DNA of 64,000 nt from Methylococcales bacterium (lineage in GTDB: Bacteria; Pseudomonadota; Gammaproteobacteria; Methylococcales; Methylomonadaceae), in the NCBI GenBank assembly GCA_030949405.1, contig JAUZSN010000002.1:682001-746000 (forward strand), read 5' to 3'. The position numbers and the translations under genes were made by a program. Positions within the stretch are counted from its first letter, which is position 1. The number at the start of each line of letters is the position of its first letter. The notes beneath the pieces are model-generated. The model made no database searches. It saw nothing but the letters and a program-made list of their open reading frames with translations, and was not told the origin of the DNA. Below are positions 1 to 10,357 of this stretch, one piece after another.

Positions 1-435
1 CGCATCTAATCTTTCGCCTTCGTCTGGCTCCAAGGTAATATGAATTAAGTATTTACCTGGATCAGGAACCCCTTCTGGTAAGGATAAAACGACTGTTCCT
101 GATTTATGTTTCTTAGGTGCTTGTTTGAAGATACTCGTGCCTTCTGGCTCTTTAGTGACTTCAAAGGAGACTTTCATATTACGGTAACGAATGTCCTGAT
201 AGTCAAAAACTAATTGAATCAGCGTGTCAGCATTGGGTATATTGCCGCAAAACTCTTCTGCGGGGTAGGCTTTCGGTTGATAAGCCGTGTAATGAATCCA
301 ATGATTGGGTTCTAACTCGAATTTACATTGATCTGTATCGGTACCCGCCGCGCCACCATGAGCCCATAATGCAGAAGAAAAAAACAAACCTAGTAAAACT
401 AGGAAAGTGTTTCTTAACGTTGTTGTTTTATTCAT
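1..435 (-). CDS. Partial exported protein with predicted N-terminal His in the mature form
   Basis: The reading frame begins at the ATG at 435 and runs off the left edge, giving 145 visible codons. Residues 1-25 form a signal peptide (basic start, LLGLFFSSALWA) with a likely cut after Ala25, so the mature chain would begin HGGAAGTDTDQC. The rest is soluble and beta-rich, with the motif HWIHYTAYQP and a Cys in EEFCGNIP. A mature N-terminal His is what copper-binding histidine-brace proteins have (PmoB, CopC, LPMOs), but no homology to those is claimed. It diverges from pgi. The family is not recognised with certainty and the C-terminus is not visible. Confidence 0.75.
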   Translation of the reverse strand, partial: MNKTTTLRNTFLVLLGLFFSSALWAHGGAAGTDTDQCKFELEPNHWIHYTAYQPKAYPAEEFCGNIPNADTLIQLVFDYQDIRYRNMKVSFEVTKEPEGTSIFKQAPKKHKSGTVVLSLPEGVPDPGKYLIHITLEPDEGERLDA

Positions 436-702
436 AAAATACCTTCCAAAATTTTTATTATCATTTTATTATTTATTTTTTTCAATCACTCATGATGCCT
501 AATACAATAGACACTTAAGTCACTGTAAAAATAACACTTGACTGTAGCATATTACCCTTTAAAAATAAAGGTAACCGTGCGTAATGAAAGCCAAATTTAG
601 AATTATCTAGGCTTTGCAATATTAGAACATAATAATACAGTTATTGCTATCCTCGTCACCTTTTCGTAGACTGCTTACTATTTTGTAATTTTTGGGGGAA
701 AA

Positions 703-2334
703 ATGTCAACTTTGTCAAACTCGGTAGAATGGAAAGCGATCCAAGCCCACCATAAAAAAAACCATCCATTTCCTTTGCGAGATATTTTTTTATCAGACCC
801 TCAGCGATTTGATAAATTTTCGTTATCATTTAATGACATCCTCTTCGATTATTCAAAAAATTTGATTAATGATGAGACTTTACCTCTATTACTTAATTTG
901 GCTAAGGCAACCCAGCTAAAAAAGAAGCGTGAGGCCATGTTTTCAGGGGAAATGATTAATACGACAGAACGTCGAGCAGTGTTACATACGGCGTTGCGAA
1001 ACCGTAGTCAGCAAGCTGTTTTTTTTAATAAAAAAGATGTTATGCCGCAAATAAGAGCGGAACTTGTAAAAATGCGCGCATTTTGTCAAAAAGTTCACTC
1101 AGGTCAGTGGAAAGGTTACAGTGGCAAAACAGTAACGGATATTGTTAATATTGGCATTGGGGGGTCTGACTTAGGCCCTAAAATGGTTGCCACCGCATTG
1201 GTTCCTTATGCGTTAGCGAATTTTAAGGTTCATTTTATATCCAATGTTGACCAAGCTGATTTAGTGGAAACCTTAACACCATTAAACCCTGAAACAACGT
1301 TGTTTATTATCACCTCTAAATCGTTTACAACCCAAGAAACCATGACTAATGCGCATTCGACGAAAAAATGGTTTTTAGAATCCGCACCTAATGAAGCGGC
1401 GATTAAAAAACATTTTGTAGCTATTTCGACGCATCCTGAAAATGTGACGGCCTTTGGTATAGATGAAGTCAATATATTTACGTTCTGGGATTGGGTTGGT
1501 GGACGTTACTCTATTTGGTCATCCATTGGATTATCGGTTGCGCTTTATATTGGAATGGATAACTTTGAAGCGTTATTAGAAGGCGCATTTGAAGCCGATC
1601 AACATTTTTATAATGCTCCCTTTGAAGAAAATATTCCTGTTATCATGGCGTTACTCGGCGTTTGGTATAACAATTTTTTAGGGGCGCAATCGCATGTAAT
1701 TTTACCCTATGCCCAATCACTGACTTTTTTTGCCGATTATTTTCAGCAAGGTGATATGGAAAGTAATGGTAAAAATACAGATAGAGACGGCAATCATGTA
1801 GACTACAGCACAGGCCCTATTATATGGGGACAACCTGGGACTAATGGTCAACATGCGTTTTATCAATTAATGCACCAAGGCACTAAATTAATTCCTTGTG
1901 ATTTTTTAGCCCCCGCACAAAGTCATTATGATTTACCTAAACATCATGATATTTTAATTTCTAATTTTCTTTCCCAGCCTGAAGCGTTGATGCACGGAAA
2001 AAATGCAAATGAAGTTGAGCAAGATTTAGAGGGGAGTGATAAATTAGATAAAAAACTGATTGCGTCTAAAGTATTTTTAGGAAATAAACCATCAAGTAGT
2101 TTTTTATTTAAAAAATTGACCCCTAAAACATTAGGCACTTTAATTGCTTTTTACGAGCATAAAATTTTTACACAAGGGGTTATTTGGAATATTCATTCAT
2201 TTGACCAAATGGGTGTTGAATTAGGCAAAGTTTTGGCCAAAGTTATTTTACCTGAGCTTAAAAATGACGCGGTTATTGATAGTCACGATAGCTCAACGAA
2301 TGGGTTAATTAATGCGTATAAACAACTTCGTTAA
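703..2334 (+). CDS. pgi: Glucose-6-phosphate isomerase
   Basis: Cytoplasmic enzyme interconverting glucose 6-phosphate and fructose 6-phosphate in glycolysis/gluconeogenesis. The 543-residue length matches the usual long bacterial Pgi. Visible family signatures are [13 protein letters not shown] near residue 150, the [13 protein letters not shown] block, [12 protein letters not shown], and the C-terminal signature [17 protein letters not shown] ribosome site lies six bases before the ATG. Other glycolytic genes (gapA, pyk, fba) are at the far end of the window. The stop overlaps the proposed start of the lytic transglycosylase gene, suggesting co-transcription. Confidence 0.97.
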   Translation: MSTLSNSVEWKAIQAHHKKNHPFPLRDIFLSDPQRFDKFSLSFNDILFDYSKNLINDETLPLLLNLAKATQLKKKREAMFSGEMINTTERRAVLHTALRNRSQQAVFFNKKDVMPQIRAELVKMRAFCQKVHSGQWKGYSGKTVTDIVNIGIGGSDLGPKMVATALVPYALANFKVHFISNVDQADLVETLTPLNPETTLFIITSKSFTTQETMTNAHSTKKWFLESAPNEAAIKKHFVAISTHPENVTAFGIDEVNIFTFWDWVGGRYSIWSSIGLSVALYIGMDNFEALLEGAFEADQHFYNAPFEENIPVIMALLGVWYNNFLGAQSHVILPYAQSLTFFADYFQQGDMESNGKNTDRDGNHVDYSTGPIIWGQPGTNGQHAFYQLMHQGTKLIPCDFLAPAQSHYDLPKHHDILISNFLSQPEALMHGKNANEVEQDLEGSDKLDKKLIASKVFLGNKPSSSFLFKKLTPKTLGTLIAFYEHKIFTQGVIWNIHSFDQMGVELGKVLAKVILPELKNDAVIDSHDSSTNGLINAYKQLR

Positions 2335-3823
2335 TGATTACTTGAAAATAGTTCGCTTACTATTGATTGCGTTTATTTCATCGCTGAGTTTAATTTCTTG
2401 TGATGATATGAGCACCCCTCCTGCTAAAAACAAACTGTCTAAATTAGAAAAAATAAAACAAGCGGGGGTTTTACAGGTGGCGACCCGAGTTGACCCGACC
2501 ACGTATTACCCGCTTCCTACAGGAGGATATAGTGGTTTAGAGTATGATTTAGTCATGTTATTTGCTAAACAACTTGGAGTTAAGGTTAAATTTCAAATTC
2601 CCCAAAAATTTGAATCTATTCTTAAAAAAACGATTGCAGGCACGGTTGATATAGCAGCGGCTGGACTTACCGTCACCGAAGAACGTCAAAAAAAGCTACG
2701 GTTCTCTCCGTTTTATCATAAAGTGAGTGAACAAATTATCTATAGTTCACGCGTCGCTCGACCCAAGACGATTGCGGATTTAGAAAATGGAATTTTGGAG
2801 GTTACGCTTGGAACAAGTCATACTGAAAGCCTTAGGTTACTCCAAAAAAAGGACCATCCTAATTTAACCTGGATTAGCAGTCAAACGTTAGATAGTCACC
2901 AGTTGTTAGGATTAGTTAATGATGGACTTATTGATTACACCGTGGCGGATTCTAATCAAATGATTCTTATGCGTCGTTTTTATCCTAAATTACATATTGC
3001 GTTTGAAATTGCAAAACCGAGAGCATTAGCATGGGCTTTACCTCTTTCTAAAGATGACAGTTTATATAACGAAGTCACCGCTTTTTTTGATCGAATCAAA
3101 AAAGATAAAACTCTGGCCCAGCTATTAGAACGTCACTATGGTCATGCTGAAAAATTAACCGCGTTTGATAAATTAAAATTTGATCAACGTCAACGAAGTA
3201 GACTGCCCGAATACAAACCGTATTTTGTTGAAATGGGTAAAAAATATAACATTGATTGGCGTTTATTAGCTGCAATAGGTTATCAGGAATCACATTGGGA
3301 GGAGTCAGCAATTTCGCCGACAGGGGTGCGAGGAATTATGATGTTAACCAAGGACACCGCAAAACAAGTGGGGGTTAAAAATAGAATCGACCCAAAACAA
3401 AGTATTCAGGGCGGGGCTTTATATTTTTATCAACGATTAAAGGTCATTCCTCAACGTGTTCAAGAACCTGATCGAACATGGTTTGCGCTGGCCTCTTATA
3501 ATGTGGGATTTGGTCATGTAGAAGACGCTAGAATACTCACGAAACGGTATGGAGGAAGTCCTGATAAATGGATAGACGTAAAGAAATTTTTAGCCAAATT
3601 ATCGCAACCCTCTTGGCATAAACAAACCAAACATGGCTATGCACGCGGTCATGAGCCTCTTGTTTATGTTGAAAATATTCGTAATTATTACGATTTATTA
3701 GTTTGGCAAAATCACCAAAAACAAGAACAGCAACAAATCCTAGATAATATAAATGCCCCTAGTTTTATCAATAATATTTTTAAATCGTATTTTATATTTG
3801 AATTTCAAGAGTTACTTTCTTAA
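2312..3823 (+). CDS. mltF: Membrane-bound lytic murein transglycosylase F
   Basis: Outer-membrane lipoprotein that cleaves peptidoglycan glycan strands. A lipoprotein signal ends LSLISC; residues ~40-280 form a periplasmic solute-binding (SBP_bac_3) domain; residues ~300-440 form the SLT lysozyme-like domain with the catalytic Glu in GYQESHW and [12 protein letters not shown] after it. This two-domain order is the MltF hallmark. The ATG at 2312 overlaps pgi by 23 bases and has only a weak ribosome site; an in-frame TTG at 2342 would give a more canonical signal peptide ([11 protein letters not shown]), so the true start may be 10 codons later. Confidence 0.93.
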   Translation: MRINNFVNDYLKIVRLLLIAFISSLSLISCDDMSTPPAKNKLSKLEKIKQAGVLQVATRVDPTTYYPLPTGGYSGLEYDLVMLFAKQLGVKVKFQIPQKFESILKKTIAGTVDIAAAGLTVTEERQKKLRFSPFYHKVSEQIIYSSRVARPKTIADLENGILEVTLGTSHTESLRLLQKKDHPNLTWISSQTLDSHQLLGLVNDGLIDYTVADSNQMILMRRFYPKLHIAFEIAKPRALAWALPLSKDDSLYNEVTAFFDRIKKDKTLAQLLERHYGHAEKLTAFDKLKFDQRQRSRLPEYKPYFVEMGKKYNIDWRLLAAIGYQESHWEESAISPTGVRGIMMLTKDTAKQVGVKNRIDPKQSIQGGALYFYQRLKVIPQRVQEPDRTWFALASYNVGFGHVEDARILTKRYGGSPDKWIDVKKFLAKLSQPSWHKQTKHGYARGHEPLVYVENIRNYYDLLVWQNHQKQEQQQILDNINAPSFINNIFKSYFIFEFQELLS

Positions 3824-3843
3824 TTGGATAGTCGGCCCTTAGG

Positions 3844-5121
3844 TTATAAAAACCAAGTACTGAGCCAAGGGATATAAGTAATAATCAACACGGCAAGCAA
3901 TAGGATTAACATGAAAGGAATTGTAGCTTGGTAAATTTCAGTGATGGGTTTATTAAAACGGTAACTGGCAATAAATAGATTCATCCCTACAGGCGGTGTG
4001 AAATAACCAATCTGCATATTGGCTAAAAAGATAACCCCTAAATGCAAAGGATGAATATCATAGCCTAATGCAATAGGCACAATTAAGGGAACAATAATAA
4101 TTAAGGCTGAAAATACATCTAATATTGCCCCTAAAATGAGTAAAAATAAGTTGAGTAAGATTAGAAAGGTAAACTTAGTTTCGACATGCGCTTTAACCCA
4201 AGTAAATAGGTGCATTGGGATTTCAGCATCGACTAAATAATTAGTGAAGGCCATTGCAACCGCTAAAATTAATAAAATACTGCCGATCATTTGAATAGCG
4301 TCTAAGCTTATCTTATTTAGTTGGGCTAATTTTATTTCTTTATGGATAAAAACTTCGACAATTAAAATATAAAATACGGTGATAGCGGCTATTTCTGAGA
4401 TTGTAAAAATTCCGCCAAAAACCCCGATAAAAATAAAAAATGGCAGGGGAATTAACCATATTGTATCGAATAAAGCGGATTTTGCCGCAGTGATTGAAAA
4501 AGGGGTTTTTGAAAATTTTAATTTTCGGGTTGTCCAAATCAGCCATGCCGCCAGTAATAAAATCATGACTAACGCAGGTAATAGTCCTGCAATGAATAAT
4601 TGGGATAACGAAATTTTTATGCCCAAATTCATTTGTTGAACAATGATGCCATACAAAATAAGAGGAACCGATGGTGGGAGCAATAAGCCTAAACTCCCCG
4701 TTGTGGTCACCAAGCCTAAGCTTAATTTTTCAGGATAACCCTCTTTGATTAAAGCGGGTAATAGTAATGCCCCTAACGCAACAATGGTAACCCCTGATGC
4801 GCCTGTAAACGCGGTAAATAGGGCGCAACTTAGCAAGGATATAATGGCTAACCCCGAAGGCATCCAGCCAAAAAATACCCGTGTTAATTTTAATAGACGT
4901 TCTGAGGTATTGCTCTCTGAAAGAATATAACCTGCGAAGGTAAATAAGGGTAAAGCAACGAGTAGAGGGGTATCGGCAATGCGGTAAATTTCAATGCTAA
5001 TAACCGCTAAATCAATCTCTGCGTTATAAAATCCGAGCAAGGTTGCGGCTAAGATAATAATGAATAGCGGCATTCCGAATAGCAGCATGATTAAGAGGGT
5101 AATAATCGCGGTTATAATCAT
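3844..5121 (-). CDS. TRAP transporter large permease (DctM type)
   Basis: A 425-residue integral membrane protein with about 12 hydrophobic helices and DctM features, including the repeated LLPPSVPLILYG and FTPPVGMNLF blocks. The family is the large membrane subunit of tripartite ATP-independent periplasmic transporters, which take up organic acids using a sodium or proton gradient. A DctM normally needs a DctQ small permease and a DctP binding protein; neither is adjacent. The upstream gene is a small unrelated lipoprotein-like protein and downstream is convergent mltF. The substrate cannot be told. Confidence 0.9.
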   Translation of the reverse strand: MIITAIITLLIMLLFGMPLFIIILAATLLGFYNAEIDLAVISIEIYRIADTPLLVALPLFTFAGYILSESNTSERLLKLTRVFFGWMPSGLAIISLLSCALFTAFTGASGVTIVALGALLLPALIKEGYPEKLSLGLVTTTGSLGLLLPPSVPLILYGIIVQQMNLGIKISLSQLFIAGLLPALVMILLLAAWLIWTTRKLKFSKTPFSITAAKSALFDTIWLIPLPFFIFIGVFGGIFTISEIAAITVFYILIVEVFIHKEIKLAQLNKISLDAIQMIGSILLILAVAMAFTNYLVDAEIPMHLFTWVKAHVETKFTFLILLNLFLLILGAILDVFSALIIIVPLIVPIALGYDIHPLHLGVIFLANMQIGYFTPPVGMNLFIASYRFNKPITEIYQATIPFMLILLLAVLIITYIPWLSTWFL

Positions 5122-5208
5122 CGTTTTAAATTAAAGAAAGGCGAGGTTTATGATCCAAATAACATGCGCTAAACACTATTGATGAATGTTAAGCGAAGTT
5201 GTGTCGTA

Positions 5209-5532
5209 TTAACATTTCCACGTATTAATTATCCCGATACAGGACTGGTTCTTATCGCCTATTTTAACATTGGCTGTTTTAAACAGGATATTATCTTCTA
5301 TCTCGATGGTTACGCTTGTATCGTATATTTGTTGAGCGCATTTATTTGGAAAAAGATTGCAAGAAAAATTGATGAAGCTATCTACAATACCATTGTTTGC
5401 ATCAGTTTTTGGTGATTTTACCTCCGATAAAATTTGTGAGAAAATTTGCTTCTCTAACACTTCATCCGTAGGCTTTGAGAGGATGGAAAATCCACATCCG
5501 ATAACAATTAAAATAATGATAAGTTTATTCAT
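5209..5532 (-). CDS. Small exported or lipoprotein-like hypothetical protein
   Basis: A 107-residue product not recognised as any family. Residues 1-18 are a hydrophobic export signal with a possible lipobox (LIVIGC). Three further Cys occur (FSCNLFPNKC, NQSC and the terminal WKC), which could form disulfides in the periplasm. The ATG at 5532 follows a GAGTCACT stretch. It lies upstream of the TRAP permease on the same strand with an 87-base gap. An opposite-strand frame overlaps it, but only this frame has a signal peptide, so this is the more credible gene. Confidence 0.55.
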   Translation of the reverse strand: MNKLIIILIVIGCGFSILSKPTDEVLEKQIFSQILSEVKSPKTDANNGIVDSFINFSCNLFPNKCAQQIYDTSVTIEIEDNILFKTANVKIGDKNQSCIGIINTWKC

Positions 5533-5666
5533 AGTGACTCTTTTTTCTTAGTTTTTTATTGAAATGTGAATATTTATTTTTATAGTTTAGCTCGCTTTTA
5601 GTTATTTTGCGGGATAAATACGTTGAGTTGGGCGACCTACTTACGATCAAATAGCGTTCCTAAAAT

Positions 5667-6221
5667 TTATTTAAACCACTTTTTTGTTTGTTTTTTAAAC
5701 CATTTTTTAACGGTAACGAATAATGAAATTGCTTTATTTTTAATCAATGACATTTTTTGTTTAACTGTTATTTTTACTGCCGAACTGAGTTGTTGAATAA
5801 TTTTAAGTGCATCTTTAAACTCTCTTTGTTTGATTTCAGCCTTGGTTCGTGCATAATCAACCTTCCATAAATCACTTTGTTTAACCCGCACTAAATAAGT
5901 TATAAAAGAGTGACCCTTTGCAGCAGTTTTACGGCTAATCATCGTTTCAACAGTAGCGTTATCATAATTAATAACAACGTTCCCTGTTTGTAAATAACCA
6001 TAGCCTTGGGTTTTATCAAATAAAGCCTCTGATCCCTCTACGCTATATTCCTTAGCCTCATCCCAGTTTTTTTCAGATAATGCAGTCCAGAATAAAATAG
6101 TGACATCGCTAGGATCTGTTTCTCGCCAGCATCCTGAAATCATGGACAGCAAACAAAAAAGCCCAATCAAAATGACGGGGCTTTTTTGGGGGTGATAATA
6201 AAAGCCGAAGCGTTTAATCAT
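5667..6221 (-). CDS. Lipoprotein of unknown function
   Basis: About 184 residues: a cytoplasmic N-terminus, a hydrophobic segment ending in a lipobox (LLSMISGC, Cys near residue 31), then a folded domain reminiscent of small NTF2/DUF4878-like lipoproteins (TILFWTALSEKNWDEAKEYS), and a very basic Lys-rich tail ending KKWFKKQTKKWFK. A longer frame starts with TTG at 6233, but the ATG at 6221 sits right after GGCGGG and is preferred. It overlaps the end of yccA by eight bases, so the two are translationally coupled. The basic tail is unusual for a lipoprotein. Confidence 0.65.
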   Translation of the reverse strand: MIKRFGFYYHPQKSPVILIGLFCLLSMISGCWRETDPSDVTILFWTALSEKNWDEAKEYSVEGSEALFDKTQGYGYLQTGNVVINYDNATVETMISRKTAAKGHSFITYLVRVKQSDLWKVDYARTKAEIKQREFKDALKIIQQLSSAVKITVKQKMSLIKNKAISLFVTVKKWFKKQTKKWFK

Positions 6222-6882
6222 TCCCGCCGACAACGCCTAAGATATGCAATAAACTTAGGAACATATTATAAATAGTAATATACAAGGTAATCGTTGCTAA
6301 AATATAGTTGGTTTCTCCACCATGAATAATCTCGCTGGTTTGATACAAAATTAATCCTGACATTAATAAAATAAACATCGCAGACACGGCTAATGATAAA
6401 CCAGGAATAGGTAAAAAGACGGCGGCAATGCCTGCTAAAAAGGCCACCAAAATTCCTATCATCAAAAAGCCACCGATGAAACTAAAATCTTTACGAGAGG
6501 TTAAGGCGTAACCGGATAGACCAAGAAATATAACGCCTGTGCCGCCTAACGCGGTCATAATTAATTGTCCGCCATTGACGAACGAACTTAAATAAACATT
6601 TAAAATAGGCCCTAACGTTAATCCCATAAAGCCTGTTAAAGCGAAAACAAATAAGATACCTAGACTGCTATTACTAAATTTGGTGGTTAAGAATAAGAGA
6701 CCAAAGTAACCACCGAACGTAATTAACATTCCAAAATGGGGTAATTCTAAATACAGCGATAAAGCGGCCATAAAGCCACTAAAAACAAGTGTTGCAGATA
6801 AAAGCAAATAGGTATTTTTAAGGACTTTATTGGTCTCTAAAATACTGGCTTCGGATTGAATAGCGGGTGTTTTAATCGTCAT
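6214..6882 (-). CDS. yccA: Bax inhibitor-1/YccA family membrane protein
   Basis: An inner-membrane protein of the TMBIM/Bax-inhibitor superfamily, about 222 residues with seven hydrophobic helices. In E. coli YccA binds FtsH and modulates its proteolysis of membrane proteins. The N-terminal stretch TNKVLKNTYLLLSATLVFS closely follows the family pattern, as does the C-terminal QTSEIIHGGETNYILATITLY. The frame stays open to 6942, but the ATG at 6882 has an AGGAAA ribosome site and gives the usual N-terminus, so it is preferred. Confidence 0.92.
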   Translation of the reverse strand: MTIKTPAIQSEASILETNKVLKNTYLLLSATLVFSGFMAALSLYLELPHFGMLITFGGYFGLLFLTTKFSNSSLGILFVFALTGFMGLTLGPILNVYLSSFVNGGQLIMTALGGTGVIFLGLSGYALTSRKDFSFIGGFLMIGILVAFLAGIAAVFLPIPGLSLAVSAMFILLMSGLILYQTSEIIHGGETNYILATITLYITIYNMFLSLLHILGVVGGND

Positions 6883-7060
6883 AAAAATTTTTCCTGAAGA
6901 GATAGGGTTGGTAATCATTATCAATGGGTATGACTGTACCATTTTACAAGCGTTTCTTACTAGGATTAAGCGAAGAAAAACATTTTTAAAGCAATCCTTT
7001 CCAAACCCTTGTACTATGGAATAATGAATTTAGATTATATCCTTTTTGCTTGAGAAATTT

Positions 7061-7903
7061 ATGAACCAAAATGATTGCTTACGCCGCTTTTTATTTGACG
7101 ACCTAGGCGTTCGGGGCGAATGGGTGCATTTGCAAACCAGTTTCCAAGCCGCAAAACACTATCAATCGCTATCCGATCATGTTGCTTCACAATTAGGAGA
7201 GGCTTTAGCGGCGGTGACTTTACTTTCAGCAACCATCAAATTTAAAGGCTCCATGGTTTTACAAGCGCAAGGAAATGGCGCATTGCATACCTTAGTCGCC
7301 CAAGCCAGTGACCAACAAGAAATTAGAGGGCTGGTTAGAGGCGATAAGAAAATGGCCGAAGGCTCTTTACAAACAATGATGGGAGAAGGGCGGTTAGTGT
7401 TAACCACGAAGGCAGAAAATGGAGAGCCTTATCAAGGCATTGTTTCTTTAGAGGCGAACGGATTAGCCGAAGTGATTGAAAATTACTTTCAACAATCCGA
7501 ACAACTGCCTACGCGTGTATGGTTATTTAGTGATAAAACCCAAGTAGCAGGGTTGTTTTTACAAAAAATTCCGACGGAAGGTCGTGAGGAATTGGATTGG
7601 GAGCGAATTACAGCCGTTGCGAATACGATTACTGCGGATGAACTCTTAAATTTAGACTGCGAGACCGTGCTTTATCGCCTCTTTAATGAAGACAAACTCA
7701 GACTTTTTGAGCCACAAACGGTTACGTTTAAATGCTCCTGTTCACGCGAAAAAATTATAGAAACATTGCAAACTTTAGGGCGTGATGATTTAGAATCTGC
7801 ACTTAAGGAGCAAGAAATCGTTGCGGTTGATTGTGAATTCTGTGGGCAAAAATATACGTTTAACGCGGAAGCAATCGAAATGATTTTAACGCCAAATAGT
7901 TAG
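7061..7903 (+). CDS. hslO: Hsp33 redox-regulated chaperone
   Basis: Cytoplasmic holdase chaperone activated by oxidative unfolding. The 280-residue product has the Hsp33 N-terminal domain (QNDCLRRFLFDDLGVRGEWVHL) and the C-terminal zinc redox switch: a CxC pair (KCSCS) followed by a CxxC pair (CEFCG), with about the 27-residue spacing expected of the family. The ATG at 7061 is chosen over an upstream in-frame TTG at 7046 because it gives the conserved start. Promoter-like AT-rich sequence precedes it; yccA is transcribed divergently. Confidence 0.95.
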   Translation: MNQNDCLRRFLFDDLGVRGEWVHLQTSFQAAKHYQSLSDHVASQLGEALAAVTLLSATIKFKGSMVLQAQGNGALHTLVAQASDQQEIRGLVRGDKKMAEGSLQTMMGEGRLVLTTKAENGEPYQGIVSLEANGLAEVIENYFQQSEQLPTRVWLFSDKTQVAGLFLQKIPTEGREELDWERITAVANTITADELLNLDCETVLYRLFNEDKLRLFEPQTVTFKCSCSREKIIETLQTLGRDDLESALKEQEIVAVDCEFCGQKYTFNAEAIEMILTPNS

Positions 7904-7941
7904 CGAATAAACGAACTCTACTCCTTTTAGAGGCCAGTAAA

Positions 7942-8562
7942 ATGAAAAAAAGTTTGATATTAGTAATGACACTTGCTTTCTTATTATTGGGAAATGCGTG
8001 TTTTACGCCCCTGCTCTATGACGGTAAAAATTCACGAACCTATACTGAAGAAGCGCGTAGCTTTTTAATTACCGAGCAAGGTACCCAATTGGTTGTGATT
8101 GGAAAAAAACACCATTATATTTTTGCAGCCCCTGATAACACCTTAAAATTTATTCTTCAATGGCCTGAAAAAAAACGTATAAAAGCCTCCTTTTCAAGTT
8201 TTAAAATTGATACTGAACAGTCTGTTTCAGGTACATACACGTTGATCGTTAAAAAATCCCCTGATTTATCCGTAGAAACCAACGCTCTGTTAATGGCTAA
8301 AGGCTTCACTGAAAATAAGGCGTTAAAAATACTCAACTATCATGGCTCTTTAGAAGGCACGCGTTATTCAGCCGATTCGTTTAAACTACCTAAGACATTA
8401 TTTCTCAACAAAAAATATAAGCTGCACATGATTGAAGAAATGCCCCTTTCAGCGTCAGGAGTGGTTAAAAAAATTCTGTTAACACCTTTAGCGATAGCCG
8501 CAGATGGCTTAATCATTTTAGGGGGAGCGCCAATACTTTTGTTTACGATTTTGATGGATTAG
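7942..8562 (+). CDS. Putative lipoprotein of unknown function
   Basis: A 206-residue protein not recognised as a named family. Residues 1-20 form a signal with a lipobox-like LLLGNAC. The central part is beta-rich and hydrophilic, and residues ~175-204 are strongly hydrophobic (ILLTPLAIAADGLIILGGAPILLF), suggesting a C-terminal membrane helix. It follows hslO by 38 bases on the same strand and may be co-transcribed with it. Confidence 0.7.
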   Translation: MKKSLILVMTLAFLLLGNACFTPLLYDGKNSRTYTEEARSFLITEQGTQLVVIGKKHHYIFAAPDNTLKFILQWPEKKRIKASFSSFKIDTEQSVSGTYTLIVKKSPDLSVETNALLMAKGFTENKALKILNYHGSLEGTRYSADSFKLPKTLFLNKKYKLHMIEEMPLSASGVVKKILLTPLAIAADGLIILGGAPILLFTILMD

Positions 8563-8657
8563 CTCTCTTTTTCGACTAAAAATAAGGATTAAGAAAACTA
8601 TTTTTCACCCTTCACGCCATCACGGCAATATCGATACTATTTTCAATTTTAAGACTT

Positions 8658-10091
8658 ATGAGCCGAAAAAACCGTCCTTATCTTTTTTACGATACGACGA
8701 CCTCAGTATGTACAACGTGTTTGCGTCCTGTCGAAGCGAAAATTTTAATTAAAGAGAATCACGTTTATTTAGAAAAATGGTGTCCCGCTCATAAAACGGA
8801 GCGCGTACTCATCAGTGATGATGCCAACTATTATCGCTTATGCCGTGAAGTTTATGTTAAACCCCCTGAAATGCCTGAACAGTTCAGCACCTCAATGGAA
8901 TATGGCTGTCCATTTGATTGCGGTCTTTGTCCCGATCACATGCAGCATTCCTGCGTAAGTGTCGTTGAAGTCACTGAGCAATGTAATTTAAGTTGCCCTG
9001 TGTGTTACGCAGAATCCGCGCCTAATCATGGAAAACATGCGTTTCTTACAGAAGTCATCGCCATGTTAGATACGGTGGTAAAGCATGAAGGTGAAGCCGA
9101 TATTGTACAAATTTCAGGTGGCGAACCCACAATTCATCCCGATTTTTTTGCCATTCTTGATGCGGTTCGAGAACGCCCTATTCGGCATTTAATGATTAAT
9201 ACCAATGGACTTCGCATTGCTAATGCCCCTGAATTTGTACAGCGTTTAAGTCAATATAAACCAGGGATAGAAATTTATTTACAATTTGACTCCTTAGCGA
9301 ACCCTGCGTTACAAAATTTACGGGGAGCGCACTTACTTGAAACGCATCAAGCCGCGTTAGAACAATTGGAACGTTATAATCTTTCGACGACCTTGGTGAT
9401 GACCGTTAAGCAAGGACTCAATGATCATGAAATAGGGGATGTTATTCAACACGCGCTAACATGGACATGTGTTCGTGGTGTAACCTTACAGCCGATACAA
9501 AATGCGGGTCGCGTAGATGATTTTGAAACTAAAAATAGATTAACTGTATCTGAAATTCGTCGAAAAATAGCGGAACAATCGGGCTTATTTAATCTTGATG
9601 ACATTATGCCCGTCCCTTGTAATCCTGATACTTTAGCAATGGCGTATGCCTTAAAACAAGGGAATAAAACCTTCCCTTTAACACGCTGGTTAAAGCCTGC
9701 TGATTTACTGGCAGGTAATAAGAATACGATTATTTTTGAGCGTGATGAGGCGTTAAAAAAACAACTGTTTAAACTTTTTTCAACAAACTTATCCCCGCTT
9801 AAACAAGCAAAATATGTATCTGAATTATTATGTTGTTTGCCTAAAATTGCAGGGGAGGGTATGAATTACGATCATGTCTTTCGAGTGTTGATTGTACAAT
9901 TTATGGATGCGCGTAATCTTGATATTCGTGCTTTAAAAAAATCATGTGTTCATATAGCACAAGCGAATGGCACACTGATTCCTTTTGAAGCGTTTAATTT
10001 ATTTTATAGAGGTGATCGTGCCGCTATGACAGAAATGATTCGTCAAGAAATAGCCGCATGGACGCAAAAACGACATACGGTTGAAAAATAA
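8658..10091 (+). CDS. Radical SAM protein of the Tes/MJ0619-like type
   Basis: A 477-residue radical SAM enzyme. The SAM-cluster motif CxxxCxxC is C109-N-L-S-C113-P-V-C116, followed by SGGEPTIHPDF. Unusually there are several more Cys clusters before it: C18, C21 and C42 with CPAH, then C84, C88, C91 and C99 in EYGCPFDCGLCPDH. This multi-cluster N-terminus followed by the radical SAM core is the layout of archaeal tetraether lipid synthase (Tes, MJ0619) and its bacterial homologues, which join or modify lipid chains. Whether this bacterium's enzyme acts on lipids is inference. It is monocistronic and followed by IS debris. Confidence 0.8.
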   Translation: MSRKNRPYLFYDTTTSVCTTCLRPVEAKILIKENHVYLEKWCPAHKTERVLISDDANYYRLCREVYVKPPEMPEQFSTSMEYGCPFDCGLCPDHMQHSCVSVVEVTEQCNLSCPVCYAESAPNHGKHAFLTEVIAMLDTVVKHEGEADIVQISGGEPTIHPDFFAILDAVRERPIRHLMINTNGLRIANAPEFVQRLSQYKPGIEIYLQFDSLANPALQNLRGAHLLETHQAALEQLERYNLSTTLVMTVKQGLNDHEIGDVIQHALTWTCVRGVTLQPIQNAGRVDDFETKNRLTVSEIRRKIAEQSGLFNLDDIMPVPCNPDTLAMAYALKQGNKTFPLTRWLKPADLLAGNKNTIIFERDEALKKQLFKLFSTNLSPLKQAKYVSELLCCLPKIAGEGMNYDHVFRVLIVQFMDARNLDIRALKKSCVHIAQANGTLIPFEAFNLFYRGDRAAMTEMIRQEIAAWTQKRHTVEK

Positions 10092-10357
10092 TGTTTTAAT
10101 TGTACATAGGGCTTATTAGGCTGTTGTTATATTTTTCTAAAATTCACCTTGTAAGTTTTTAGCAACTGACTTATCGTTGCAAGATCATTCTATTGGAACT
10201 AAGTGCTTGAGCATAAGTTTTCATATATTTTATATTTATAACAACTTGATATTTAAGCAATAGTTGTGAGAAAACTTTTGATCAAGTACTTATAGTTTAT
10301 ATGAGTAAAGTTGCAAAGCCAATATTTAAATTACTTCAGTGTCCAATTCCTATGGAC

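Noticed and set aside
4379-4930. Plus-strand open frames within the TRAP permease gene
   Set aside because: They are antisense to a well-supported membrane protein and have no start context or family features.
5179-5551. Plus-strand frames at 5179-5415 and 5357-5551
   Set aside because: They overlap the minus-strand gene with a signal peptide and show no family features.
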